Assembly (NCBI RefSeq): GCF_902498745.1 | Contig: NZ_LR701479.1 | Coordinates: 1,757,663-1,821,662, forward strand | Origin: Erythrobacter sp. EC-HK427 | GTDB taxonomy: Bacteria > Pseudomonadota > Alphaproteobacteria > Sphingomonadales > Sphingomonadaceae | Direction: 5' to 3' | DNA: 64,000 nucleotides | Shown here: piece after piece, positions 17,702 through 26,971 of the stretch | Layout: the number at the start of each line of letters is the position of its first letter | Position numbering within the stretch: position 1 is the first letter of the stretch | The notes under the pieces: generated by a model | What the model saw: only the letters and a program-made list of their open reading frames with translations | Databases searched by the model: none | Told to the model about the DNA's origin: nothing | Made by a program: the position numbers and the translations under genes

Positions 17702-17712
17702 TCTGATACTAT

Positions 17713-18996
<1,284 letters not shown>

Positions 18997-20286
18997 ATGA
19001 CCGAGCGCACCGACCACACGCATGACATCTCCGCCACCAGCTGGGTGGAGAGCGCCAACGGCCATCCCGATTTTCCGGTGCAGAACCTGCCGCTGGGCGT
19101 CTTCTCCCACGGCGAGAGCGCGCCGCGTGGGGGCATGGCGATTGGCGATATGATCCTCGATCTGCCCGCCATCGCCATGCTGCTGGAAGACCCGGCGGAG
19201 GATGCGGCGCTCACCGCCAATGCGCCGGTGCTTAATATGCTGTTCGCCGAAGGGCGCGGCCCCGTGCGGGAGCTGCGCGCGGCGGTTTTCGCGCTGCTCA
19301 CCGATGACAGCAAACGAGCCGACGTGGAACCGCATCTCTATCCGGCGAGCGAATGCACCATGCACGCGCCGTTCCTGATCCACGATTACACCGATTTCTA
19401 CACCGGCATCCATCATGCCGAGAATATCGGCAAGCTGTTCCGTCCGGACAATCCGCTGCTCCCGAACTACAAGTACGTGCCCATCGGCTATCACGGGCGC
19501 AGCTCTTCGATTTGCGTGTCGGGCACGCCGGTGAAGCGGCCCAACGGGCAGACCAAGGCGCCCGATGCCGATGTGCCGAGTTTCGGCCCGACCAAGCGGC
19601 TCGATTACGAGCTCGAAATGGCGTTCTGGATCGGGCGGGGCAATGCTCTGGGCGAACCGATTCCGGTGACCGAGGCGGAGCAGCACATTGCCGGGATTTC
19701 GATCCTCAATGACTGGTCGGCGCGCGATATCCAAGCGTGGGAGTATCAGCCGCTGGGGCCCTTCCTCGCCAAGAACTTCGCCTCGACGATCAGCCCGTGG
19801 GTGGTGACGATGGACGCGCTCGCGCCCTTCCGCACCGCGCAGCCGCCGCGTCCCGCTGGCGATCCGGAGCCCCTGCCGTATCTGCAACACGATATGAGCG
19901 CCGCGGCGTTCGGCATCCAGATGGAAGTGCTCATCACCACGCCCACAATGCGCGAAAGCGGCGACGCGCCGCATCGCTTGTCTCACGGGCCGATGACCGC
20001 GATGTATTGGACAGCCGCGCAGCTCGTCGCGCATCACAGCGCGGGCGGGTGCAATCTGCAACCGGGTGACCTGCTCGGCACCGGCACGCTGACCAGCGGC
20101 GCGGAAGGCGGCGAGGGGAGCCTGATCGAGCTGACCAAGGGCGGCAAGCAGGCTATCACCCTGCCCAATGGCGAGACGCGCACTTTCCTTGAAGATGGCG
20201 ACGAGATCGTCATCCGCGCTTATGCCGAGCGCGACGGGTTCGCGCGCATCGGCATGGGGGAATGCCGGGCGGTGATCGCGGGGTAA
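18997..20286 (+). CDS. fahA: Fumarylacetoacetase
   Basis: Final step of the homogentisate pathway: hydrolysis of fumarylacetoacetate to fumarate and acetoacetate. 429 residues with the FAH signature region FLIHDYTDFYTGIHHAENIGKLFR (split here), KYVPIGYHGRSSS and DYELEMAFWIG carrying metal-binding acidic residues. Starts immediately after the hmgA stop, so translation is probably coupled. Confidence 0.95.
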   Translation: MTERTDHTHDISATSWVESANGHPDFPVQNLPLGVFSHGESAPRGGMAIGDMILDLPAIAMLLEDPAEDAALTANAPVLNMLFAEGRGPVRELRAAVFALLTDDSKRADVEPHLYPASECTMHAPFLIHDYTDFYTGIHHAENIGKLFRPDNPLLPNYKYVPIGYHGRSSSICVSGTPVKRPNGQTKAPDADVPSFGPTKRLDYELEMAFWIGRGNALGEPIPVTEAEQHIAGISILNDWSARDIQAWEYQPLGPFLAKNFASTISPWVVTMDALAPFRTAQPPRPAGDPEPLPYLQHDMSAAAFGIQMEVLITTPTMRESGDAPHRLSHGPMTAMYWTAAQLVAHHSAGGCNLQPGDLLGTGTLTSGAEGGEGSLIELTKGGKQAITLPNGETRTFLEDGDEIVIRAYAERDGFARIGMGECRAVIAG

Positions 20287-20296
20287 TCCAACTAAC

Positions 20297-20314
20297 CTGT
20301 TACACCTGTTACAC
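20297..20314. repeat. Two tandem 9-bp copies CTGTTACAC
   Basis: The unit CTGTTACAC occurs twice head to tail with no spacer, 11 bases after the fahA stop and in the gap between converging genes. Such repeats resemble operator half-sites, but no start codon is near. Purpose unknown. Confidence 0.5.
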
Positions 20315-20332
20315 AGTCCTGGAGCAAAAACG

Positions 20333-20368
20333 AAACCGCCTGCACACCGCGCGCTGTGCAGCGGGTTT
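20333..20368. terminator. Candidate bidirectional terminator between fahA and the ABC permease
   Basis: Arms CTGCACA (20340-20346) and TGTGCAG (20355-20361) form a stem extended by AAACC and GGGTTT on the outer sides. It sits between two converging genes. The T-run is short, so efficiency is uncertain. Confidence 0.55.
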
Positions 20369-20445
20369 GTGTTTGAAACAAAGGGGTTGCGTAGTGCCAT
20401 GGCCTTTGCGCTGGCACAGCGAAGGCGATGTAGGAAAGCGCGCCG

Positions 20446-21654
20446 TTATTCGTGCCGCAGCGCGTCAATCGGGTCGAGCTTGCTCGCGCGGTAGGCGGGA
20501 TAGAAGCCGAAGATAATTCCCATCAACGCACAAAAGGCGAAGGCCATCAGGTTGAGGCCGGGATTGAACAGGAAGGGTAGATCGATCAGGCTGGCGAACA
20601 GGATTGACAGGCCCAGCGCCAACGCAATGCCGATCAGCCCGCCAAAGCAGCACAGTACCACCGCCTCTGTCAGGAATTGCAGCCGCACTTCCTTGGCGAG
20701 CGCCCCGATAGCGAGGCGGATGCCGATTTCGCGGGTGCGCTCGGTCACGCTCACCAGCATGATATTCATGATGCCGATGCCACCGACAACAAGGCTGATC
20801 GCAGCGATAATCGCCACCACGCCCGTCATCGCCTGGAAAATCCCGCCAATTGTATTGGAGATTTCCTGCGAATCGATCACGTCGAAATTGTTGTTCTCGC
20901 CTTCCTGCACCACGCGCCGTTCGCGCAGCAGATCAACCAGCTGGCTCTGGATCGTCGCTGTGCTGTAATCGGCGTTGTACTTGATGACGAAGAACTGGAT
21001 ATCGTCATTGCCGACAAAGCGGCGCTGCACTGTCTTCAGCGGCATGTAGACTGCATCGTTCGCGTCATTGCCGCCGCCGACATTCGCGCCAGTGCGTTCG
21101 TCGGCGATGCCGATCACGGTGCAGGAGACATCGTTGAGGCGCATTTCCTCGCCCAGCACCTGATCCTCGACGAAGATCTTTTCGACGATGGTTGTCCCGA
21201 CGATGCAGACGCTTTCCCCACGCGCCTCTTCTTCGTTAGTAAACGAGCGGCCTTCGCCTATATCGATGTTCTGCGCGGAGAAGAATTCACGGCTCGCGCC
21301 GTTGATGCTCGTCTGCCAGTCCTGTCCATTGTGGAAGGCAGTGGCATTGGTGAAAACCGCGCCGGCCGCGAATTCGACCCCGGCAATCTGGTTGCGCACC
21401 GCTTGGATGTCTTCTTCCTTGAACGGCTGGCGCGGAACGTTGATGTCGGGCTGGCGGGGGACGACGATGAAGACATTCGATCCCAATCCGGCGAGGTCGT
21501 CCTGCACGTTTGCCGTCAGCCCCTGGCCCAGCGTGACCATGGTGACGACCGAGGCCACACCGATAATGATGCCCAACGTCGTCAGGAAACTTCGGAGCAA
21601 GTGACGGCGTATCTCTCGCATGGCGAGCAGAAGCGTAGCGAAGAACATTCGCAT
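20446..21654 (-). CDS. MacB-type ABC transporter permease
   Basis: Membrane subunit of a tripartite MacAB-like system. 402 residues: an N-terminal helix after RSFLTTLGIIIGVASVVTMVTLG (split here), a large periplasmic MacB core domain (about 50-270) and three C-terminal FtsX-type helices (about 280-390, GGIGIMNIMLVSVTERTREIGIRLAIG). The ATPase is a separate gene here, unlike the fused E. coli MacB. Last gene of the operon; start overlaps the ATPase stop by one base (TGATG). Confidence 0.88.
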   Translation of the reverse strand: MRMFFATLLLAMREIRRHLLRSFLTTLGIIIGVASVVTMVTLGQGLTANVQDDLAGLGSNVFIVVPRQPDINVPRQPFKEEDIQAVRNQIAGVEFAAGAVFTNATAFHNGQDWQTSINGASREFFSAQNIDIGEGRSFTNEEEARGESVCIVGTTIVEKIFVEDQVLGEEMRLNDVSCTVIGIADERTGANVGGGNDANDAVYMPLKTVQRRFVGNDDIQFFVIKYNADYSTATIQSQLVDLLRERRVVQEGENNNFDVIDSQEISNTIGGIFQAMTGVVAIIAAISLVVGGIGIMNIMLVSVTERTREIGIRLAIGALAKEVRLQFLTEAVVLCCFGGLIGIALALGLSILFASLIDLPFLFNPGLNLMAFAFCALMGIIFGFYPAYRASKLDPIDALRHE

Positions 21655-22421
21655 CAGGCGTGCTCCTCCAGCGGGGAACCGGCGAGGCGTCCGCGATCAA
21701 CACGCTCCACCAGCCCGTCCTTGAAGTGGACGATGGTTTTGGCGAACTGCGCCATCTCGTCCTCATGCGTCACCATCAGCACGGTGATGCCCTGCTGGTT
21801 CAATTCAGTGAGCAATTGCATGATTTCAATTGAGCGTTCGGAATCGAGATTGCCCGTCGGCTCGTCCGCCAGCAGCACATCGGGATCACTCACCAGCGCG
21901 CGGGCGATGGCGACGCGCTGCTGCTGCCCGCCCGAAAGCTCTGCCGGGGTGTGGTCGGCCCAAGGGAGCAGGCCCACCTTGTCGAGCGAGCGTTCCGCCG
22001 CGATGCGCCGCGCCTTCTTGGTTTCGCCGCGATAGAGCAGGGGCAGCTCGACATTCTCTAGCGCGGTAGTGCGCGCCAGCAGGTTGAAGCCCTGGAACAC
22101 GAAGCCGAGATAGCGCCGCCGCAGCAGGCTGCGCTGGTCTCGCGAGAGCGCCTGCACTTCTACCCCGCGGAATTTGAACACCCCGCTGGTGGGCACATCG
22201 AGACAGCCGAGAATGTTCATCGTGGTCGATTTGCCCGACCCCGATGGCCCCATCACCGCAACGAAATCTCCCCGGTCGATGGTGAGGTTTACGCCTTTCA
22301 GCGCACGGAATGCCGCCGGGCCGGTGCCGAAGACCTTGGTGATGCCTTCAAGCTGGATCAGCGCGCCTGCCGAGCGGTCGCGCTCGTCGCGTTCTTCTTG
22401 ATTGAGGGGGCGGGACGCCAT
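21654..22421 (-). CDS. ABC transporter ATP-binding protein, MacB/LolD type
   Basis: 255 residues. Walker A GPSGSGKST, Q-loop region FVFQGFNLL, signature LSGGQQQR and Walker B VLLADEPTGNLD are all intact. The first ~20 residues (NQEERDERDRSAG) are charged and not conserved, so the start could be later. It powers the permease downstream; adaptor and outer membrane factor genes are upstream in the same operon. Confidence 0.9.
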   Translation of the reverse strand: MASRPLNQEERDERDRSAGALIQLEGITKVFGTGPAAFRALKGVNLTIDRGDFVAVMGPSGSGKSTTMNILGCLDVPTSGVFKFRGVEVQALSRDQRSLLRRRYLGFVFQGFNLLARTTALENVELPLLYRGETKKARRIAAERSLDKVGLLPWADHTPAELSGGQQQRVAIARALVSDPDVLLADEPTGNLDSERSIEIMQLLTELNQQGITVLMVTHEDEMAQFAKTIVHFKDGLVERVDRGRLAGSPLEEHA

Positions 22422-22431
22422 CGGTTTGCGC

Positions 22432-23742
22432 CTATCCGCCCGTCGCCGCCTGGATGCCGGTGACGACTTCCATATCGGCGGTCAGCTCTTCCGAAGTGAC
22501 GACAGTAAAGCGCCCGTCGCTCTGTCCGGTGACCACTTCGATTGCCCGCAAGGTGCCGTCAGCTTCGACAACGTGTACCCGCTGTCGGCTGCCGACGCCG
22601 ATGCTGGCATCGTCATTCTCTTCAAGGCCGAATTCCGGATCGCTGAACACTCCGCCCGCTTCCTCTTCCTCGTCTGGCGTAAAGCGCAGCGCAGCATTGG
22701 GCACGAGCAATTGCCTGCCGGTGCTTTGTGTGGCGATGGTTGCGGTTGCCGTCATGCCGGGGCGCAGCAGGCCGTCATCATTGCCGACGATCAGCCGCGC
22801 TTCATAGCTGACGACTTGCTGGCCCTGCGCCGACTGCGCCTGTCCGGTGGTGGCGATATTGTTGGAGGCGAGGTCTACCCGCTCCACCGTCGCGGGGAAG
22901 CGGCGGCCGGGATAGGCGTCGACGGTGAAGTTTGCTTCCTGACCGGCTTCGACCTGGCCGACATCCGCCTCGTCCAGATTGACCCGCAACTGCATCGTCG
23001 CAAGGTCTTCGGCGAGTACGAACAGGGTCGGCGTGTTGAAGCTGGCGACCACGGTCTGCCCCGGCTCCACTTGCCGGGCGAGGACCACGCCCGACACCGG
23101 TGAGCGGATGGTGGCGCGGTCGAGGCTCACCTGCGCGGTCGAAAGCTGCGCGCGCGCGGCGGCGACATTGGCCTGCGCGGCGGCGACGCTGGCGCGGCCA
23201 CGGTTCACGGCGGCGCGGGCAAGGTCGATCTCGGCAGCCGAGGGCACCCGCCCATCGGACAGCCGCTGCACTTCGAGCAGGCGGTTGAGCTGCGCGAGGT
23301 CGCCGTCGAGCGTCGCCTGCGCTTGTCCGACCTGCGCCTGCGCGGCGTTGAGATTAGCGCGGGCCTGCTGGATCTGGTCGCTGATGACTTCGGTGTTGAT
23401 GATTGCCAGCACCTGCCCGCGCTCCACCCGGTCGTTCACATCGACCAGCACGCGGTCAATCCGGCCCGAAACTTCGGAGCCGACTTCCACCTGGTTGGTC
23501 GGGCGCAGACTGCCGGTGGCGGTCACCGAGAGATCGAGCGAACGCTCTTCCACTTCGGCGGTGATGTAATTGGGCTGCTGCTCCCCACCCGAGAACGCAA
23601 TGCTGGCGCCAACCAGGGCGAGAATGATGATCGCCAGCAGCCACCAGCGTTTGCGCTTGTACCATTTCTTCGGCTTCGCGCTGTCGAGATAGTCGGCGAT
23701 GTCGTTGCCATCAGTGGCGATGGCGGTGTCACTCGTGCTCAT
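22432..23742 (-). CDS. Periplasmic adaptor (membrane fusion) protein, MacA-like
   Basis: 436 residues. A short cytoplasmic N-terminus with a membrane anchor (about 33-50, WWLLAIIILALVGASIAF), a barrel/lipoyl half (VTATGSLRPTNQVEVGSEVSG split), a long alanine-rich coiled-coil hairpin (about 115-210) and the second lipoyl half (IRSPVSGVVLARQVEPGQTV split). It links the ABC permease to the outer membrane factor. Its start overlaps the stop of the outer membrane factor gene upstream by ATGA. Confidence 0.88.
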   Translation of the reverse strand: MSTSDTAIATDGNDIADYLDSAKPKKWYKRKRWWLLAIIILALVGASIAFSGGEQQPNYITAEVEERSLDLSVTATGSLRPTNQVEVGSEVSGRIDRVLVDVNDRVERGQVLAIINTEVISDQIQQARANLNAAQAQVGQAQATLDGDLAQLNRLLEVQRLSDGRVPSAAEIDLARAAVNRGRASVAAAQANVAAARAQLSTAQVSLDRATIRSPVSGVVLARQVEPGQTVVASFNTPTLFVLAEDLATMQLRVNLDEADVGQVEAGQEANFTVDAYPGRRFPATVERVDLASNNIATTGQAQSAQGQQVVSYEARLIVGNDDGLLRPGMTATATIATQSTGRQLLVPNAALRFTPDEEEEAGGVFSDPEFGLEENDDASIGVGSRQRVHVVEADGTLRAIEVVTGQSDGRFTVVTSEELTADMEVVTGIQAATGG

Positions 23743-25190
23743 TCGGCATTCCCGTCAGTGGGCTGGGCGGACGCGCCGGCCAGCGGAAAATCGTAATCTG
23801 CAGCGTTCCAGCCACCGCCCAATGCCTGCGTCAGGCGGACAAAGGCCACGGCGCGGTCGGCTTGGGCTGCCACCAGCTGGTTCTGCGCGGACAGCAGCTG
23901 GTTTTCGGCAGAGAGGACATTGCGGAAATCGGTCAACCCCGCCTGATACTGGCTGCGCGCCAGCAGCGCCGACATATCGGCGGCATCCAGCGCCTCTTCG
24001 TTCAGCGCCACCCGCTCGTTCGCGGTGCGCTGGTCAACCGCGGCGGTTTCCACATCTTCCAGCGCGTTGAGGATCGCCTGCTCCCACGATGCGAGCGAAG
24101 CGCGGGCTCCGGCTTCGGCGCTGTCGACCTGCGCCTGCGTGCGCCCACCATCGAAAATCAACTGGCTGACGCTGGCAAAGACATTGCCCGTGATGACGTC
24201 AAAGATGCTTTCCAGCGGGTTGGAGCCGGTACCGATCGAACCGGTCAGCCGCACCAGCGGCAGCAACTGCGCGCGGGCAATGCCGATGCGCGCGCTGCTG
24301 GAAAGCAGGGTCGCTTCGGCCGCGCGCACATCGGGGCGGCGGCGTAGCACGTCGGCAGGCGCGGCGAACCCGGCGAGTGCGGGCGGATTGGGCACCGGCG
24401 CCGCGCTGCTGGCGAGGATGGCATCGAGCACGCGGCCCGGCGGTTCGCCGATCAGCGTCGAAATGGCGTTGGCCGTGCCCGTCAGGCTGGCTTCGAGCGC
24501 GGGGATTTGCGCCGCTGTTTGCGCCCGCTGCGCGCGTGCTTGCTCGACATCGAGGCTACTCACTAGCCCGGCCTGGTTCCGCCAGCGGGCGATTTGCAGA
24601 TTGTCGTCCTGATAGGCCAGCGTCTCGCGCGTCAGTTGCAATTGCTGCGCGGTGGCGCGGGCGTTGATGGTGGCGATGGCGACTTGGCCGACGATCAGCC
24701 GCTGCAAATCGGCGAGCGAATATCCGGCGCTCGCCAGATCAGCCTCGGCAGCGCGCACCCCGCCGGAAATCTGGCCGAACAGGTCAAGCTCCCACCCCGC
24801 ATCGGCACCGATATTGAAGCGCACATCCTCGTTCGACAGATTGCCCGCGCTGGTGGACACGCCGCCACTGCCGCTCACGCTGGGCAGATAGCCCGCGCGC
24901 GCCTGCACCAAAGATGCGCGCGCCTGATCGAGCCGCGCGGCGCTGACGGCAAGATCGCGGTTTTCGAGAATCGCCTGCTCGACAAAGCGGTCAATCAGCG
25001 GATCGCCCAGTTGCGTCCAGTATTCGGTGATATCGGCGGTGATCGGCGTGGGATCGCTCTGCGCCCAGCTTTCGGGCACGGCGATAGAAGGCGTCGGCAC
25101 TTCCACCGCGCGCGGCGTGGCGCAGGCGGCCAGCGCCAGCAGGGCAGGGGCGAGCACCAAGGGCCGCGCCGCTGTGCCTGATCGAACCAT
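23739..25190 (-). CDS. Outer membrane efflux lipoprotein, NodT family
   Basis: TolC-like outer membrane factor of 483 residues from ATG 25190, which gives a lipoprotein signal ending in lipobox LALAAC. Two repeats of the OEP domain are visible (about 65-260 and 280-465), with long Ala/Gln-rich helices and the conserved RRRPDVRAAEATLLSSSARIG-type segment. An upstream 21-codon extension lacks a signal and is not used. First gene of a four-gene efflux operon. Confidence 0.88.
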   Translation of the reverse strand: MVRSGTAARPLVLAPALLALAACATPRAVEVPTPSIAVPESWAQSDPTPITADITEYWTQLGDPLIDRFVEQAILENRDLAVSAARLDQARASLVQARAGYLPSVSGSGGVSTSAGNLSNEDVRFNIGADAGWELDLFGQISGGVRAAEADLASAGYSLADLQRLIVGQVAIATINARATAQQLQLTRETLAYQDDNLQIARWRNQAGLVSSLDVEQARAQRAQTAAQIPALEASLTGTANAISTLIGEPPGRVLDAILASSAAPVPNPPALAGFAAPADVLRRRPDVRAAEATLLSSSARIGIARAQLLPLVRLTGSIGTGSNPLESIFDVITGNVFASVSQLIFDGGRTQAQVDSAEAGARASLASWEQAILNALEDVETAAVDQRTANERVALNEEALDAADMSALLARSQYQAGLTDFRNVLSAENQLLSAQNQLVAAQADRAVAFVRLTQALGGGWNAADYDFPLAGASAQPTDGNAE

Positions 25191-25600
25191 GTACGAAAGC
25201 CCCCTGATATTGCGTCCCTTCCCGTGCTTAGCGCGTGTTGGGCAATGCACCAACCGCGACTTATCCAGAGCCTGCCGCTCCCGCCAAGCCGTGGATTTTC
25301 AGCAACAAAGCTGCCTTGCCCTACGCACCAACGCCAGTCCCCCATCCACCAAGCGCCGACAATTATCGACCAAACTGTATTGTGGGAGTAATACGCCAGT
25401 GTCGCAATTTCTGCCGGAATGCAAATAGGCGGTTGCTTTGCATGGCGGAAATGGGGAGAACGCGCATCCGAAACAAAGTGTGCGTTGGCACGCGCCTTGT
25501 GACTGGCGGAGGGGGTTTCGCACACAAGGTTGAATGGTCCGGTTCGCTTGCCAAGCATCGGATGCTTCCCCCAATGAACGGGTTTGAGTTCGAACGGACT
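25191..25600. other. Intergenic region between the efflux and type I secretion operons
   Basis: About 410 bp between two divergent operons. The composition is less GC-rich than the flanks (for example around 25360-25440). A perfect 15-base palindrome AAGCATC-G-GATGCTT lies at 25553-25567, shortly before the TolC gene. The frame of the TolC gene is open across this region but has no coding character here. I see no convincing gene or RNA. Confidence 0.6.
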
Positions 25601-26971
25601 ATGCGCGCCCTTGCCAGACTGATTGCCGTATGCGGGTGCCTTGCGCTCTCTGCCGGGCTGAGCGCGCAGGAGCGGCAGGAATTGCCGCCTGCAGCTGGCC
25701 CTATGGATGGCCCCGTCTACGGCCCGGTCGCGGGCCCGGTTTATGGCCCCACCGCCGCGCAACCTGCTCCGGCATACGGGGCGACGCCCGCCGCGATTCC
25801 CGATCCGCTTGATCTGGCGGCGCGGATTGCCGCGAACACGCATCCGCTGGTGGATGCCGCCACCGCCGAATCCAGTGCCCTAGATGCCGAGCTGCGTGGG
25901 GCCCGCTTCCGCCGCTATCCCAGCGTCTCGGTGGAGGCGCTGCTGGCTACCGAAGGCTCGTCCTTCTCCGATCAGGACGGGTTCGCGCTCAACGCCACGC
26001 TCGAACAGCCGCTCTGGACAGCGGGACGGATCAATAACGAGATCGATCGCGCCCGCGCCTCCTCCCGTGTCGGGCGAGACCGGATTGACGAGGCCGAGCG
26101 GGATATCGTGCTGCGGGTCGTCGCCGCCTATTACGACTATGTGCTGGCAGCGGAGCGGGTCACCGTGCTCGAAGCGAGCCTTGTGGAACATAACGAACTG
26201 CTCGCCGCCATTGGCCGGCGGGTGGCGCAGGAAGTCTCGCCGCGTTCCGATTACACGCTGGGCCTGTCGCGCACCGCTCAGGTCGAACTCGATCTCGCCA
26301 GCACGATGGAAGCGCGCGACACCGCGCTGATCCGGCTGACCGAGCTGACCGGCGGGGTGGAGGTCGATCCGCAAATGCCGCCGCCCGGCGTCTCGCGCTC
26401 GCTCCCCGCTGAGGAGGTCGCGCTCGCCGATGCGCTCGGATGCAGCCCCAGCCTGGCGGCGCTGACCAATCTCATCACCGTTGCCGAAGAGCAGCGCGAT
26501 ATCGCCTATTCCAGCCTGTGGCCGCAATTGCTGCTGCAAGTCTCGCAGAACGAGATCACCGGCACCCGTGCCGCCGTGGTGCTGCGCGCGCAGCTTGGCC
26601 CGGGCAATGCGCAATTGCGCGCGGTAGAAGCGGGCGATGCGCGGATTACCCGTGCGCTCGCCGAGTTTTCCGAAACCGAGCGGGTTCTGCGCGAACAGCT
26701 CCGCCGCGATTATGTGCTGGTGCGCGCTGCCGAGCGGCGGATCGAGGCGGGCGTGCTCGCCACCGATGCGGCTGACCAGATCATCGCCAGCTACCAGCGG
26801 CAATTTATCGCCGGGCGGCGCAGCTGGCTCGATGTGATGAATGCGGTGCGCGAAGCGGCCAATGCGCGGCTGTCGGAAAGCGATGCGCGGGTTAGCGCGG
26901 CGGCGGCCACCGCGCGCATTCTGGCGCTGTCCTGCCGCTGGCAACCCGAAGCAGGGGTGGGCGCGCCATGA
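25601..26971 (+). CDS. TolC-family outer membrane protein of a type I secretion system
   Basis: 456 residues from ATG 25601, which gives a standard signal peptide (MRALARLIAVCGCLALSAG ... SAQ). An alternative ATG at 25574 adds nine residues. After the signal is a low-complexity segment with GPVYGP repeats (about 30-60). The rest is an OEP-type helical barrel with paired motifs such as LEQPLWTAGRINNEIDRARA and VVAAYYDYVLAAERV. It overlaps the ABC exporter gene by ATGA, which ties it to secretion and not to the divergent efflux system. Confidence 0.87.
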   Translation: MRALARLIAVCGCLALSAGLSAQERQELPPAAGPMDGPVYGPVAGPVYGPTAAQPAPAYGATPAAIPDPLDLAARIAANTHPLVDAATAESSALDAELRGARFRRYPSVSVEALLATEGSSFSDQDGFALNATLEQPLWTAGRINNEIDRARASSRVGRDRIDEAERDIVLRVVAAYYDYVLAAERVTVLEASLVEHNELLAAIGRRVAQEVSPRSDYTLGLSRTAQVELDLASTMEARDTALIRLTELTGGVEVDPQMPPPGVSRSLPAEEVALADALGCSPSLAALTNLITVAEEQRDIAYSSLWPQLLLQVSQNEITGTRAAVVLRAQLGPGNAQLRAVEAGDARITRALAEFSETERVLREQLRRDYVLVRAAERRIEAGVLATDAADQIIASYQRQFIAGRRSWLDVMNAVREAANARLSESDARVSAAAATARILALSCRWQPEAGVGAP

